NCBI GenBank assembly: GCA_017640605.1
Contig: JAEPQH010000013.1
Span: forward strand, 32,126 to 96,125
Reading direction: 5' to 3'
DNA length: 64,000 bases
DNA from: Balneolaceae bacterium
GTDB lineage: Bacteria > Bacteroidota > Rhodothermia > Balneolales > Balneolaceae
Below, piece by piece: positions 36,537 through 45,718 of this stretch. Positions within the stretch are counted from its first letter, which is position 1. Every line of letters starts with the position of its first letter. Below the pieces are notes generated by a model. It made no database searches and was not told the origin of the DNA. It saw only the letters and a list, made by a program, of their open reading frames with translations. The position numbers and the translations under genes are program-made.

Positions 36537-37202
36537 ATGAAAAAAGCAGAGTTTATTCCTCTTAATTTTACCAATCGTTCTCCTGAAGAAATGAAAGAAC
36601 GAGCGGAATCTTTTTATAAATTGATAAAAGAGCGACGAACAGTTCGGGAGTTTTCAGATGAGCCCATTCCGGAGGGCGTATTAGAACATTGTTTACTGGC
36701 TGCGGGCACCGCACCAAATGGGGCAAATAAACAGCCGTGGCATTTTGTTGTTGTTCAGGATGCCGACATCAAAAAGAAAATCCGCGTAGCGGCCGAAGAA
36801 GAGGAGCACGAATTTTATAATAGAAGAGCGCCCGAAGACTGGCTCGAAGATCTGGTTCCTTTTGGCACAAACGAACACAAGCCTTTCCTCGAAACAGCCC
36901 CAGCATTGATTGGTATTTTTGCCCAAAGCTATCATCTCACAGAAAACGGCGAGAAGGAAAAACATTATTATGTGAAAGAATCCGTGGGTATAGCCACGGG
37001 AATGTTAATAACTGCCTTGCATAATGCCGGACTTGCAACCCTCACGCATACTCCAAGTCCTATGGGTTTTTTGAACGAAATCATGCAACGCCCTGCCCAC
37101 GAAAAAGCTTTCCTGTTGCTTGTAGTGGGTTTTCCGGCGGAAGGAGTAGAAGTTCCTAATATTCAAAAAAAGTCGTTGGCTGAGATTTCTACATTTCTCT
37201 AA
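36537..37202 (+). CDS. nitroreductase-fold flavoprotein, iodotyrosine deiodinase-like
   Basis: 221 residues. FMN-binding [15 protein letters not shown] and [17 protein letters not shown], and [33 protein letters not shown] near the end, place it in the IYD branch of the nitroreductase superfamily. The lid triad of IYD is visible: Glu and Tyr in EHEFY (spaced by 4) and Lys 21 residues after the Tyr in NEHKPFLE. Halotyrosine dehalogenation or a related reductive flavin chemistry is therefore plausible, but the family has other members. N-terminal, no signal peptide; single gene. Confidence 0.82.
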   Translation: MKKAEFIPLNFTNRSPEEMKERAESFYKLIKERRTVREFSDEPIPEGVLEHCLLAAGTAPNGANKQPWHFVVVQDADIKKKIRVAAEEEEHEFYNRRAPEDWLEDLVPFGTNEHKPFLETAPALIGIFAQSYHLTENGEKEKHYYVKESVGIATGMLITALHNAGLATLTHTPSPMGFLNEIMQRPAHEKAFLLLVVGFPAEGVEVPNIQKKSLAEISTFL

Positions 37203-37484
37203 TCTTTATTAAAGGCTGCTTAATGTTTACCTACTAACAAGCACATGTAATTAATACACCATAATGGTGCGGGTGTATTATTCGGTTTATCATACGGTCG
37301 ATTTAGGTGTACAAATAAAAAATGAATCTGACTATATCTTTCGCCGCACAATCTTTTCCAGCAGTATGATTATACATCGCGATTAATACTAGTCTTTTTC
37401 AACCACTGCCATACTATCTTGAACCCTCTTAATTCGTAATGGTATTCCCCCAATTTTTTTAAAGAAACCCCTAAAATCATTTAG
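37203..37484. other. intergenic region, possible leader or small RNA
   Basis: No open frame of note. It holds an inverted repeat AATACACC...GGTGTATT at about 37253-37280 and ends in a strong intrinsic terminator. Either a long 3' UTR of the flavoprotein gene or an unannotated RNA. Confidence 0.35.
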
Positions 37485-37516
37485 AAGCCCAACGTTGAAA
37501 GGTTGGGCTTTTTTAT
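37485..37516 (+). terminator. intrinsic terminator
   Basis: AAGCCCAAC-GTTGAAAG-GTTGGGCTT stem followed by TTTTTT, plus strand, 280 bp after the flavoprotein stop and 135 bp before ompA-like gene. Confidence 0.85.
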
Positions 37517-37650
37517 TTTATAACAACTGTTTAGAGTTACTCATAGTATTTATAAACCCATCTCGCCGTTTAATTTGGAACAATACTGATCGTAGGTTAT
37601 ATAATTAACTAACACTTAGACAAGTTAATTCTAACTCAAAATCAAACATT

Positions 37651-39042
37651 ATGAAAACGAAGATACTCAGTTTATTACTTATGCTGTGTTGTATCGGTCT
37701 TTATAACCCTGCAACAGAAGCGCAAAGTGTAGACGACAAAACATGGTTTAGTATTTACCTTGGTCACAGCGAAATCAACGGTGAAAATATCAACGAGCTT
37801 GGTAAGTTCGATATCCCACGCGACATGGGTGCCGGATTAAGCATTAATCGTTACATCAATCCTTCTTTTGATGTTTCCCTAAACACATTTGGTACGCGTG
37901 TAGATAGCGATTATTCAAACAACTTCAGCCGAAGAATGTTTAATGTGTCTACTACCCTGAATTATAAATTCGCAAATGGATACATTTTCGATGCTAATTC
38001 CGCGGTTCAACCTTTTATACATGCAGGTGTTGGATTTGCCCATTTTAAAGAAAGTAATTCAATCAGACAGCTGGATAAGCTGAATACCTTTCAAATTCCA
38101 TTTGGAGCCGGTTTTGATATACCACTTTCCAAAAATGTTGAGTTGACGTTCAAATCAACCTATACCAAAAACTTCTCTGATGAGATTGACGGATTAACAT
38201 CAAACAGTGCTTCTGATAATCAGTTTATTCACACTGCCGGTGTTAAACTTCGCTTAGGAAAGGTACAGGATACCGATAATGACGGACTGCGCGATTCTAA
38301 AGACGAATGCCCAGAAGTTGCCGGAGATTTTAGAACAAATGGATGTGCAGATAGAGACTTTGACTCCATTGTAGACAGTCAGGATCGATGCCCAAACCAA
38401 GCCGGACTTGCTGAATTTGCAGGATGTCCTGATACCGACGCTGATGGAATTCCGAATTATGAAGATAAATGTCCGGAAATTCCAGGAACGGCTGCAATGA
38501 ACGGATGTGCAGACACCGATAACGACGGAATTGATAATCGTTTTGATGAATGTCCAACCGTTGCAGGAACTACTGCGGCTAAAGGATGTGCCGATACCGA
38601 TGGTGATGCTGTTCGTAATTCAATGGATGATTGCCCAACTACTGCAGGACTCGTTTCAAATAACGGATGCCCCGTAGTAGCCGCGGATATTGAAAAAGAA
38701 GTAACTTTGATTTTCAATAACATCTATTTTGCAACCGATACCGATTCTATTCATGCTTCATCAACCGAAGCACTAGATAAGCTGGCCAACATTTTAGAAG
38801 ACGACCAAGAGCTTCATGTAATGCTAACCGGTCATGCCGATAGCAGAGATACGAAAGAGTACAATAAAGAGCTTTCGATCGACCGTGCAGAAGCGGTAAA
38901 AAGCTATCTAATGAATCAAGGAATTGATGCAGATCGTATTTCTACGAAAGGCTTAGGTGAAACTAAACCGATTGCATCAAACACAACCGACGACGGCCAA
39001 CACAGAAACCGTCGCGTTGAAATTGAATTGAGTTACAACTAA
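37651..39042 (+). CDS. OmpA family outer-membrane protein with TSP3 repeats
   Basis: 463 residues. Signal peptide (MKTKILSLLLMLCCIGLYNPATEAQ), an N-terminal outer-membrane beta barrel to about residue 205, then five thrombospondin type 3 calcium-binding repeats (D-x-D-x-D-G pattern with cysteine pairs, for example DTDNDGLRDSKDECPE), and a C-terminal OmpA domain with LTGHADSRDTKEYNKELSIDRA and NRRVEIEL that binds peptidoglycan. Anchors the outer membrane to the wall. Strong terminator follows. Confidence 0.95.
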   Translation: MKTKILSLLLMLCCIGLYNPATEAQSVDDKTWFSIYLGHSEINGENINELGKFDIPRDMGAGLSINRYINPSFDVSLNTFGTRVDSDYSNNFSRRMFNVSTTLNYKFANGYIFDANSAVQPFIHAGVGFAHFKESNSIRQLDKLNTFQIPFGAGFDIPLSKNVELTFKSTYTKNFSDEIDGLTSNSASDNQFIHTAGVKLRLGKVQDTDNDGLRDSKDECPEVAGDFRTNGCADRDFDSIVDSQDRCPNQAGLAEFAGCPDTDADGIPNYEDKCPEIPGTAAMNGCADTDNDGIDNRFDECPTVAGTTAAKGCADTDGDAVRNSMDDCPTTAGLVSNNGCPVVAADIEKEVTLIFNNIYFATDTDSIHASSTEALDKLANILEDDQELHVMLTGHADSRDTKEYNKELSIDRAEAVKSYLMNQGIDADRISTKGLGETKPIASNTTDDGQHRNRRVEIELSYN

Positions 39043-39070
39043 TTCAGTTTAAACTCATATACAGATTTTC

Positions 39071-39104
39071 GAAGCCTTCATTCATCGAATGAGGGCTTTT
39101 TTTT
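39071..39104 (+). terminator. intrinsic terminator of the OmpA-like gene
   Basis: AAGCCTTCATT-CATCG-AATGAGGGCTT stem and eight T, plus strand, starting 28 bp after the stop. Confidence 0.85.
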
Positions 39105-39107
39105 GTT

Positions 39108-39115
39108 TAACTTTG
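39108..39115 (+). promoter_or_regulatory. -7 box of the thioredoxin-like gene
   Basis: TAACTTTG matches TAnnTTTG and ends five bases before the ATG at 39120, so transcription would start at or near the first codon. Confidence 0.5.
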
Positions 39116-39119
39116 CGGG

Positions 39120-39716
39120 ATGTCTGATCAAAAAAAGAAATCATTTTTCAGCAAACGCGATCTGGTAGAGTTTGGCGTAATTGCCGGGCTTGCCGCATTT
39201 TTATATGTGATGGGATGGCACACAGAAGTAATTGGTACGCTTCAAAGAGGATTGTTGGCTACGGGGATTATTCGACCTGATATTACCGTAGATGAATCTG
39301 AGTTTAAGCGAGCAAACTACAACATGCCGTTGATTTCGCTAGATGGCGAACATATGAGCTTGCAGGATTTCGAAGGAAAAACCATCTTTTTGAATTTCTG
39401 GGCAACCTGGTGTCCACCTTGTATCGCCGAAATGCCCAACATTCAAAAGCTTTATGAAGATTTCGTACAAAACGAGGACATCGTTTTTGTGATGCTTTCT
39501 TTAGATGAAGATCCTGAAAAAGCCCGGGCGTTCATGGAACGCAAAGAATACACCATGCCTGTTTATTTCTTAACAAGAGGAAAACCCGGCGTATACGACA
39601 GCACTGTGGTTCCAACCACCTATGTAATTTCGCCGGAGGGTAATATCGTAATGGAAAAACGGGGAATGGCTAATTACAATACCAATGCCTTTCGGGGTTT
39701 TTTAAGCAATCTGTAA
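39120..39716 (+). CDS. TlpA/ResA-type thioredoxin-like protein
   Basis: 198 residues. One N-terminal membrane anchor (FGVIAGLAAFLYVMGW), then a thioredoxin fold with FWATWCPPCIAEMP; the CPPC active site and VVPTTYVISPEG (cis-Pro) are present. Membrane-tethered periplasmic thiol reductant, likely for cytochrome maturation or oxidative repair. Confidence 0.93.
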   Translation: MSDQKKKSFFSKRDLVEFGVIAGLAAFLYVMGWHTEVIGTLQRGLLATGIIRPDITVDESEFKRANYNMPLISLDGEHMSLQDFEGKTIFLNFWATWCPPCIAEMPNIQKLYEDFVQNEDIVFVMLSLDEDPEKARAFMERKEYTMPVYFLTRGKPGVYDSTVVPTTYVISPEGNIVMEKRGMANYNTNAFRGFLSNL

Positions 39717-39797
39717 ACTCTTCACAATAAATTAACTTTATATTAGTTACGCTTAACATCGGGTTACTAAATAAAATCTTGGGTACTTAATTTGTTT

Positions 39798-41441
39798 ATG
39801 GGCATGATCAAAAAGCTACTTCTCTTTGTATCGGTTTTCGGATTTATTCACTGCGATAGTTTACTAAAAAGCGACACACAAGATGGCACAGTCGATGTTA
39901 CTCAAGCTGATCCCACTCAGTTATTGAACAACATTCAGCTACAAACTAAATCGTTGTTTTACGAGGCTTCATTTTTTGGTGGCGAATACACTCGAATGAA
40001 TTATATGTATGGTGATACTTATGCAAATGCCATTTCTCCAGGGGATTATAATCGTATGTACAACTATGCCTATTCCGAGATTTTAGTGGATTCAAACATG
40101 CTCATCAAAATTGCCGAAGACCGAAACTTTTATATTCATTCAGGCATCGCAAAAACCTTAAAAGCTTACACCATGATTACCCTGGTGGACTTCTTCGGAG
40201 ACATGCCTTACACCGAAGATTTTGATGGTACCGAGCTTAATCCGCCACTGGAAGACGACGAACTCATCTACCAAAAAGCCATTGATTTGTTGAATGAAGC
40301 AATCGCAGATCTGGAAAATCCATTAAACAGAACTACCCCACAGTTCGATTTTTATGTGGATACCGGAAGCGCTGATTATATAGAATCCTGGAAACGTATT
40401 GCAAACACCATCCAGCTAAAGGCACAACTGAATATGGGGAATACTCAAGAAGTAAATTCACTGATCACAGAAAATAAGTTGATCACCGACACCTCTTTTG
40501 ATTTCCAATTTAACTACAGTTCCAATGCCGACGATCCGGATTCCCGACATCCTAATTATAAATACAATTATGTAGGTCATGGATATGTGGATTATTTATC
40601 CATAAGCTATCTCAACATGTTGCTCACTGATAAAGAGTTCATAGATCCCAGAATGAACTACTATTTCCATCGGCAATACGTAACTGATGGAAATGATGAT
40701 GAATGCATTAAATGGACATGGTATCCTTCGCATTTTGATGCAGATGACCCCAGAACTTGTTTGCCATTTGGTTATACCGGGCAGAACCATTTAGATGAAG
40801 GTCTTGGCATAAATTGTAATAGCAGTGGTACTACCTATGGGGTTTATCCAGCTGGTGGCAAGTTCGATGGATCCATTGAAGGTTTTGATTCTGTTGAAGA
40901 TGGTGATGGTCTCGGTGGCGCCGGCATCGAACCGATGCTACTTTCTTCGTTTACTTATTTTATGATCGCCGAGTCCGAGTTAACACTGAATAACGATCCC
41001 GTTAAAGCCAGAACTGCTCTGGCAACTGCAATTGAGCACTCCTTCCAAAAAGTAGCCGATTTTGGTGCTGAGCTGGCTGCCGGATCAGGTTTTGAAATCA
41101 CTGATTCTACGATAAATGCTTACAAATCGGTTGTTATGGAACGCTTTGATAACGCTCCCAATCAACTTGAAAAACTGCGCGTTATCGCCCGCGAATACTA
41201 TTTTGCGCTTTGGGGAAATGGATATGAAGCCTACAATTTAATGCGACGAACCGGATTCCCTGATCGCGACGACAACTTGCAGCCGGCTAGATCACCTAAC
41301 CCCGGCAACTGGCCACGATCATTGCTTTATCCGCACAATATGGTACATCGCAATGAGAGCATTGAACAAAAGACATCTGCTGATTTTCTAATTGGTCCAT
41401 TTTGGGACCCCGACAAAGGCAGTACTAAGTTTAATTTTTGA
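39798..41441 (+). CDS. SusD/RagB-like lipoprotein without an adjacent SusC
   Basis: About 547 residues. The start MGMIKKLLLFVSVFGFIHCDS looks like a lipoprotein signal, though HC is an unusual lipobox; ATG at 39804 is also possible. TPR-helices typical of SusD_RagB are visible: KTLKAYTMITLVDFFGDMPY, QKAIDLLNEAIADLE, SWKRIANTIQLKAQLNMG, EALELIMR-type YNLMRRTGFP. Such proteins sit over a SusC TonB channel; no SusC gene flanks this one. Confidence 0.88.
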   Translation: MGMIKKLLLFVSVFGFIHCDSLLKSDTQDGTVDVTQADPTQLLNNIQLQTKSLFYEASFFGGEYTRMNYMYGDTYANAISPGDYNRMYNYAYSEILVDSNMLIKIAEDRNFYIHSGIAKTLKAYTMITLVDFFGDMPYTEDFDGTELNPPLEDDELIYQKAIDLLNEAIADLENPLNRTTPQFDFYVDTGSADYIESWKRIANTIQLKAQLNMGNTQEVNSLITENKLITDTSFDFQFNYSSNADDPDSRHPNYKYNYVGHGYVDYLSISYLNMLLTDKEFIDPRMNYYFHRQYVTDGNDDECIKWTWYPSHFDADDPRTCLPFGYTGQNHLDEGLGINCNSSGTTYGVYPAGGKFDGSIEGFDSVEDGDGLGGAGIEPMLLSSFTYFMIAESELTLNNDPVKARTALATAIEHSFQKVADFGAELAAGSGFEITDSTINAYKSVVMERFDNAPNQLEKLRVIAREYYFALWGNGYEAYNLMRRTGFPDRDDNLQPARSPNPGNWPRSLLYPHNMVHRNESIEQKTSADFLIGPFWDPDKGSTKFNF

Positions 41442-41458
41442 ACCCTTACCGCGCTCCT

Positions 41459-41496
41459 CTTATTCCTAATTCTCCTATTCCTAATTCCTAAATCTT
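41459..41496. repeat. short imperfect tandem repeat (attcctaattcct)
   Basis: Repeated ATTCCTAATTC(TCC)T blocks in the short gap between the SusD-like and VOC genes. Low-complexity spacer. Confidence 0.6.
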
Positions 41497-41521
41497 TTGT
41501 CTAACTTATAGATAAAAACGC

Positions 41522-42589
41522 ATGGAAAAAGTAATCTCGGGCATTCAGCAAATCGGAATCGGCAATCCTAATGTAGAGGAAGCCACCGATTGGTATCGCA
41601 AGTATTTCGGTATGGACATCAAAGTGTTTGATGACGCCGCTGTTGCTGATCTGATGCTACCATACACCGGAGGGCAACCTCATGAACGTCGCGCCATTCT
41701 TACGCTCAGCATGCGCGGTGGTGGCGGATTCGAAATCTGGCAATACACGAGTCGAACTCCGGTTGCTGCCGATTTTGATCTTCGATTGGGTGATTACGGC
41801 ATTAACGTGGCTAAGATCAAATCTATTGATGTAAAGGAAACCTATGAGCAATTTAATGCTGCCGGTTTAAATGTGATTACTTCGCTACATAAAAATCCGG
41901 CTGGCGATCTTCACTTTTTTGTGAAAGATTTGAACGGCAATATGTTCGAAGTGGTAGAAGGACTTGGCTGGTTCAAAAAAAGGGAACCTAAAACCACCGG
42001 GGGCGTTTCCGGGACTATCATGGGAGTTTCTGATGTAGAACAATCCCTCAAACTCTATTCTGATATTCTGGGATACGATGAAATAGTGTACGACATCAGC
42101 GATAATTTTGAGGATTTCGCAGCACTTCCCGGTGGAGAAATGAAATATCGCCGAGTGTTACTTCGTGAAAGCAAACCACGAGAAGGTGCATTCGTGAAAC
42201 TGTTCGGTCCTACAGAAATTGAATTAATTCAGTGCCTAGACGGCCGTCGTAAGCCCAAAAAGATCTTCGAAAATCGTTATTGGGGTGATCTTGGCTTTAT
42301 CCATTTGTGTTTCGATGTGCAGGGCATGGATGCACTCAAACAAGAATGCGAAGCCGCGGGCTTTCCATTTACAGTAGATAGCGCCGACTCTTTTGACATG
42401 GGCGAAGCTGCGGGACGCTTTACCTACATCGATGACCCAGACGGAACGTGGATTGAATTTGTGGAAACGCATAAAGTCCCCATCGCAAAAAAATTGGGCC
42501 TCTTCATCAACATGACGAAAAGAGACCCAAAGAAGTCGTTACCCGGCTGGCTGTTGCGCCTGTTTGCTGTGAATAGGATGAAGGCGTAA
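41522..42589 (+). CDS. VOC family protein, two glyoxalase-type domains
   Basis: 355 residues with two tandem vicinal-oxygen-chelate domains (about 5-165 and 166-320): IGNPNVEEATDWYRKYFGMD, FFVKDLNGNMFEVVEG, then MGVSDVEQSLKLYSDILGYD, YIDDPDGTWIEFVETHKVPI. Metal ligands His/Glu are recognisable at the domain ends. A C-terminal tail (about 320-355) follows. Likely a dioxygenase or dehalogenase-like enzyme; substrate unknown. Confidence 0.87.
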   Translation: MEKVISGIQQIGIGNPNVEEATDWYRKYFGMDIKVFDDAAVADLMLPYTGGQPHERRAILTLSMRGGGGFEIWQYTSRTPVAADFDLRLGDYGINVAKIKSIDVKETYEQFNAAGLNVITSLHKNPAGDLHFFVKDLNGNMFEVVEGLGWFKKREPKTTGGVSGTIMGVSDVEQSLKLYSDILGYDEIVYDISDNFEDFAALPGGEMKYRRVLLRESKPREGAFVKLFGPTEIELIQCLDGRRKPKKIFENRYWGDLGFIHLCFDVQGMDALKQECEAAGFPFTVDSADSFDMGEAAGRFTYIDDPDGTWIEFVETHKVPIAKKLGLFINMTKRDPKKSLPGWLLRLFAVNRMKA

Positions 42590-42609
42590 CTCGCTTTTTT
42601 TATAGGCTC

Positions 42610-42659
42610 GGATGGGTGTAGTAAGGGCGTATGGCCATACGCCCTTACTACACCCATCC
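42610..42659. repeat. perfect 50-bp palindrome with no loop
   Basis: GGATGGGTGTAGTAAGGGCG...(25-bp arms) are exact reverse complements with the centre TGG|CCA and no spacer. It lies between the convergent VOC and T9SS-protein genes, with no T run, so a bidirectional hairpin rather than a classical terminator. Confidence 0.9.
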
Positions 42660-42677
42660 ACCCTTAACAATTACGCA

Positions 42678-44864
42678 CTATTTAACCAGCAACATTTTCT
42701 TGGTTTGCACTTTGTTACCGGCTTGTAAGCGGTAGATATACACTCCGCTTGATAATCGGCTTGCATCAAACGAAAGAGAATGATTTCCCGAACCAAATCG
42801 CTGATTGGCCAGCGTTGCCACTTCTTGCCCCAGCACATTGTACACTTTCAAGCTCACGATTCCGGCCTCAGGCAGCGTAAAACTTATGTTCGTACTCGGG
42901 TTAAATGGATTCGGGTAGTTTTGATTCAACGCAAATTCGTACGGCGATGAATTTTCTTCATTCTCAACCGAGAAATTCTCGTTGATGAACTCTACTTCTG
43001 CCGTCACATATTTATCACCACGTGTTGCTTTGTAGGTCATTGCGCCGGGATTCAAATCATCTACTACCCAGAAAATATGTCTGGTTTCAGGGTCGTAAGT
43101 AGCTGTTGCCGGTAAGTTTGAAACTTCCACTTCAGGAATACTCATATCCGGGCTTCGGGCACTCACGTACAAATTCAACGTGTCGCCCATTTCAATGTAA
43201 ATCGGTCCATCACTAAATACTCCGGGATAAGCATTATATCCATTCATACTTCGGTTAATGGCCTGACTTCCATCCACCGGATTTATCGTAGCCGAAATAT
43301 ATTGGTTATATTTTCTGCCGTCATCGCCGGTTATTTGTCGGCCATTTATGCGATACGAACGAAGCACCAATTTTTGAGTTTGCCAATCCCAATCGAAGCG
43401 TACATCAGCCGTAGAGCCATCCGGTAAGCGCTCGTATTGATTGATGTACCCGTAGGTAGTATCACCGGCCGCGTTCAAATTGAAGTAAGAAAATCCTCGG
43501 TATTCATTCCCCACATAATTTGTTTTCGAAACACTGCTTTTAAATAGCATTTTTGAGTTAAAATCGTAGGCATAGGATTCCTGAGATGTAATGGTGTAAT
43601 AATCATTCACTAACGAATATTCCCGCACAATTTTATTCGACACTTGCAGCGAGTCATTGATAATGGTGAAGTTTTTCACTTCAACCTGATTACCCATGGC
43701 ATCGTAGATCAAATGATTTTTAGCTAAAATTCGGCTTGGTTCACGCAGCATGGTTTCTTCATTTAAGTCCACATCATAAATATGGATAGAATCAACCCGA
43801 AAGCCGTTTTCTATTTCCGTTTGAAAACTCTTATACAACTGATCATATACCCATAATGAGTCCCAGTAATACGATTCACTTTCAATTACGGTGTTATCGT
43901 TGTTGTAAATGTATGCGGTACTGTCTTCATTCATCAGCTCCATGGTCTGAAAGCTATACACTTTTTTGAGCTGATAATCCCAGGCTCCATTCGCCAGTTT
44001 TTTTAGATAATCCCACGACCAATACGAGAGATTTCCTTCCCAATCGAAGCTTTTATTTTCGGACAGCGAAAAGTCTGGAGTGTCCTCCGATCGATTTTGA
44101 GATGTCATCCCACTCTGATTAAAGTAGGTGTACTCGTAGAAACTATAATCTTCGCTTTGCTGATTTCTGTATTGATAACTCAGATAGTAATCCAGAGAAT
44201 CGCGATCGTAGGAATAATCAAGCGAAAGCGTATCCCAACCCATTTCATTTCGATAGGCCAACCGGCGACTGCTGGGAATCCACCCTGTGCCGGGCTCGTA
44301 ATAATCCCAAAATTCTTCATAATCTGCGTTTTCAGCCGGTGTTCTGGGATAGCTACTTCGATTTCCGGTATACGGTTCTTCGCTGAATCCCTGATAGAAA
44401 TAGGTGATTACACTATCAAAATGATTCTCATTTACGTAACTGGTTTGGATCCTGTTTGGCGTCCATCGCATACTATCGGCATACCAATTATGCTGATAAT
44501 AATGAACCGAGCTGCTGTTCGTGTCTCCCTTTTGAAAATAATGAGTATAACTGGCAGGAGTGAAGGCATCGTCATAAAACCCTTTGTTTTCGGAATATGA
44601 CCATGTAGTATCCTTCGGTAAATTTTGAATCAAATTGGGTTGTTTAGCCAAAGCGGCTTCAAACGCCGCGCGCTGATCCAGTAAACGGTCGTCCAACTCC
44701 TTGTTTAATGGAGATACCGTGTACATAAACTGCTGATGCGCATTATTCACATACTGTTTGTCGATTTGTTTCTTGATTTGCTGTTGACCTGATTGTGCCC
44801 AACTGATTGTAGAACACATTAACAGAGCCAATATCACGCTGATACCTTTTTTCATAAGCTTCAC
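42678..44864 (-). CDS. secreted protein with T9SS type A sorting domain
   Basis: 728 residues. Signal peptide (MKLMKKGISVILALLMCSTISWAQ). The end carries YPNPFNPSTNISFTLPEAG, VYNVLGQEVATLANQ and LQAGNKVQTKKMLLVK, the type IX secretion C-terminal domain that directs outer-membrane export and attachment. The body is Tyr/Asp/Asn-rich with YDAMGNQ, resembling YD/RHS-like beta repeats, but no precise family was found. Role unknown. Confidence 0.85.
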   Translation of the reverse strand: MKLMKKGISVILALLMCSTISWAQSGQQQIKKQIDKQYVNNAHQQFMYTVSPLNKELDDRLLDQRAAFEAALAKQPNLIQNLPKDTTWSYSENKGFYDDAFTPASYTHYFQKGDTNSSSVHYYQHNWYADSMRWTPNRIQTSYVNENHFDSVITYFYQGFSEEPYTGNRSSYPRTPAENADYEEFWDYYEPGTGWIPSSRRLAYRNEMGWDTLSLDYSYDRDSLDYYLSYQYRNQQSEDYSFYEYTYFNQSGMTSQNRSEDTPDFSLSENKSFDWEGNLSYWSWDYLKKLANGAWDYQLKKVYSFQTMELMNEDSTAYIYNNDNTVIESESYYWDSLWVYDQLYKSFQTEIENGFRVDSIHIYDVDLNEETMLREPSRILAKNHLIYDAMGNQVEVKNFTIINDSLQVSNKIVREYSLVNDYYTITSQESYAYDFNSKMLFKSSVSKTNYVGNEYRGFSYFNLNAAGDTTYGYINQYERLPDGSTADVRFDWDWQTQKLVLRSYRINGRQITGDDGRKYNQYISATINPVDGSQAINRSMNGYNAYPGVFSDGPIYIEMGDTLNLYVSARSPDMSIPEVEVSNLPATATYDPETRHIFWVVDDLNPGAMTYKATRGDKYVTAEVEFINENFSVENEENSSPYEFALNQNYPNPFNPSTNISFTLPEAGIVSLKVYNVLGQEVATLANQRFGSGNHSLSFDASRLSSGVYIYRLQAGNKVQTKKMLLVK

Positions 44865-44980
44865 CTTGAGTTAAATTCTGCACTTCTCTTTTGCGAGAAA
44901 TTAATAGTGCCAAGATGCTAGCTTTGTGTGTGTTTATAAATCACCCAAATGGAGTATTTATTGGGATGATCCACCAAAAA

Positions 44981-45652
44981 TCACACAATATTCCGCTTTA
45001 ATGCCAGTCGAACGGCAGCTGCACGTGAGTTAACATGCATTTTTTTGTAGATATTTTTGATGTGTGTTTTAACCGTCCATGGGCTTAAAAATACCACTTC
45101 GGCAATCTCTTTGTTCGTTTTCCCGTCAATCACCTGTTCCAGGATTTTAATCTCAGCCGGTGTCAAATTAAAGGGCACTTCATCGGTATCTGCTTTTTCT
45201 TTTTGATTGCGCATCATATCAAACACGCGCCGGGCAATACTTGGCGATATGGGTGATCCACCCTCTTTCATGTCTTTGATCGCATTTACCACATCATCAA
45301 TAGGTGTGTCTTTAAGCAGATAACCGGTAGCTCCAACCTGGATGGAGTCAAAAATCCGTTCATCATCTTCGAACACCGTAAACATGATGATATCCATTTC
45401 AGGTTCATTTCGCTTAAGCTCGAAGGTGGCTTCAATACCATTCATGCCCGGTAATTCAATATCCATCAGCACAACATCCGGCACTTCTTCATCCTGAGAT
45501 CGCTCCAATTTTTCGAAAAAGCTCTCGGCAGAATCTGCAACCAGCGTCAAATTCAGTTCTTTATAGAAATAGAGGAGTTCGCTTAGTCTTTTCCTGAAAA
45601 TGTCGTGATCTTCGACAATAGCTACATTAATTTTTGGTGCTTCAGATTCCAT
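44981..45652 (-). CDS. NarL/LuxR-family response regulator
   Basis: 223 residues from ATG at 45652 (MESEAPKINVAIVEDHD); the longer frame to 45700 is less likely. Receiver domain with Asp64 in VLMDIELPGMNG, Lys of LLKDTP, and a C-terminal LuxR helix-turn-helix (LTPAEIKILEQVIDGKTNKEIA...WTVKTHIKNIYKKM). Follows the sensor kinase gene with a short gap, same strand, so a two-component pair. Confidence 0.95.
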   Translation of the reverse strand: MESEAPKINVAIVEDHDIFRKRLSELLYFYKELNLTLVADSAESFFEKLERSQDEEVPDVVLMDIELPGMNGIEATFELKRNEPEMDIIMFTVFEDDERIFDSIQVGATGYLLKDTPIDDVVNAIKDMKEGGSPISPSIARRVFDMMRNQKEKADTDEVPFNLTPAEIKILEQVIDGKTNKEIAEVVFLSPWTVKTHIKNIYKKMHVNSRAAAVRLALKRNIV

Positions 45653-45718
45653 AGATTCAATTATTTGCCCAAACATGCAGTAAAAAGTTGAGAGTACCAA
45701 TCCCCCAAACGCAGTATT

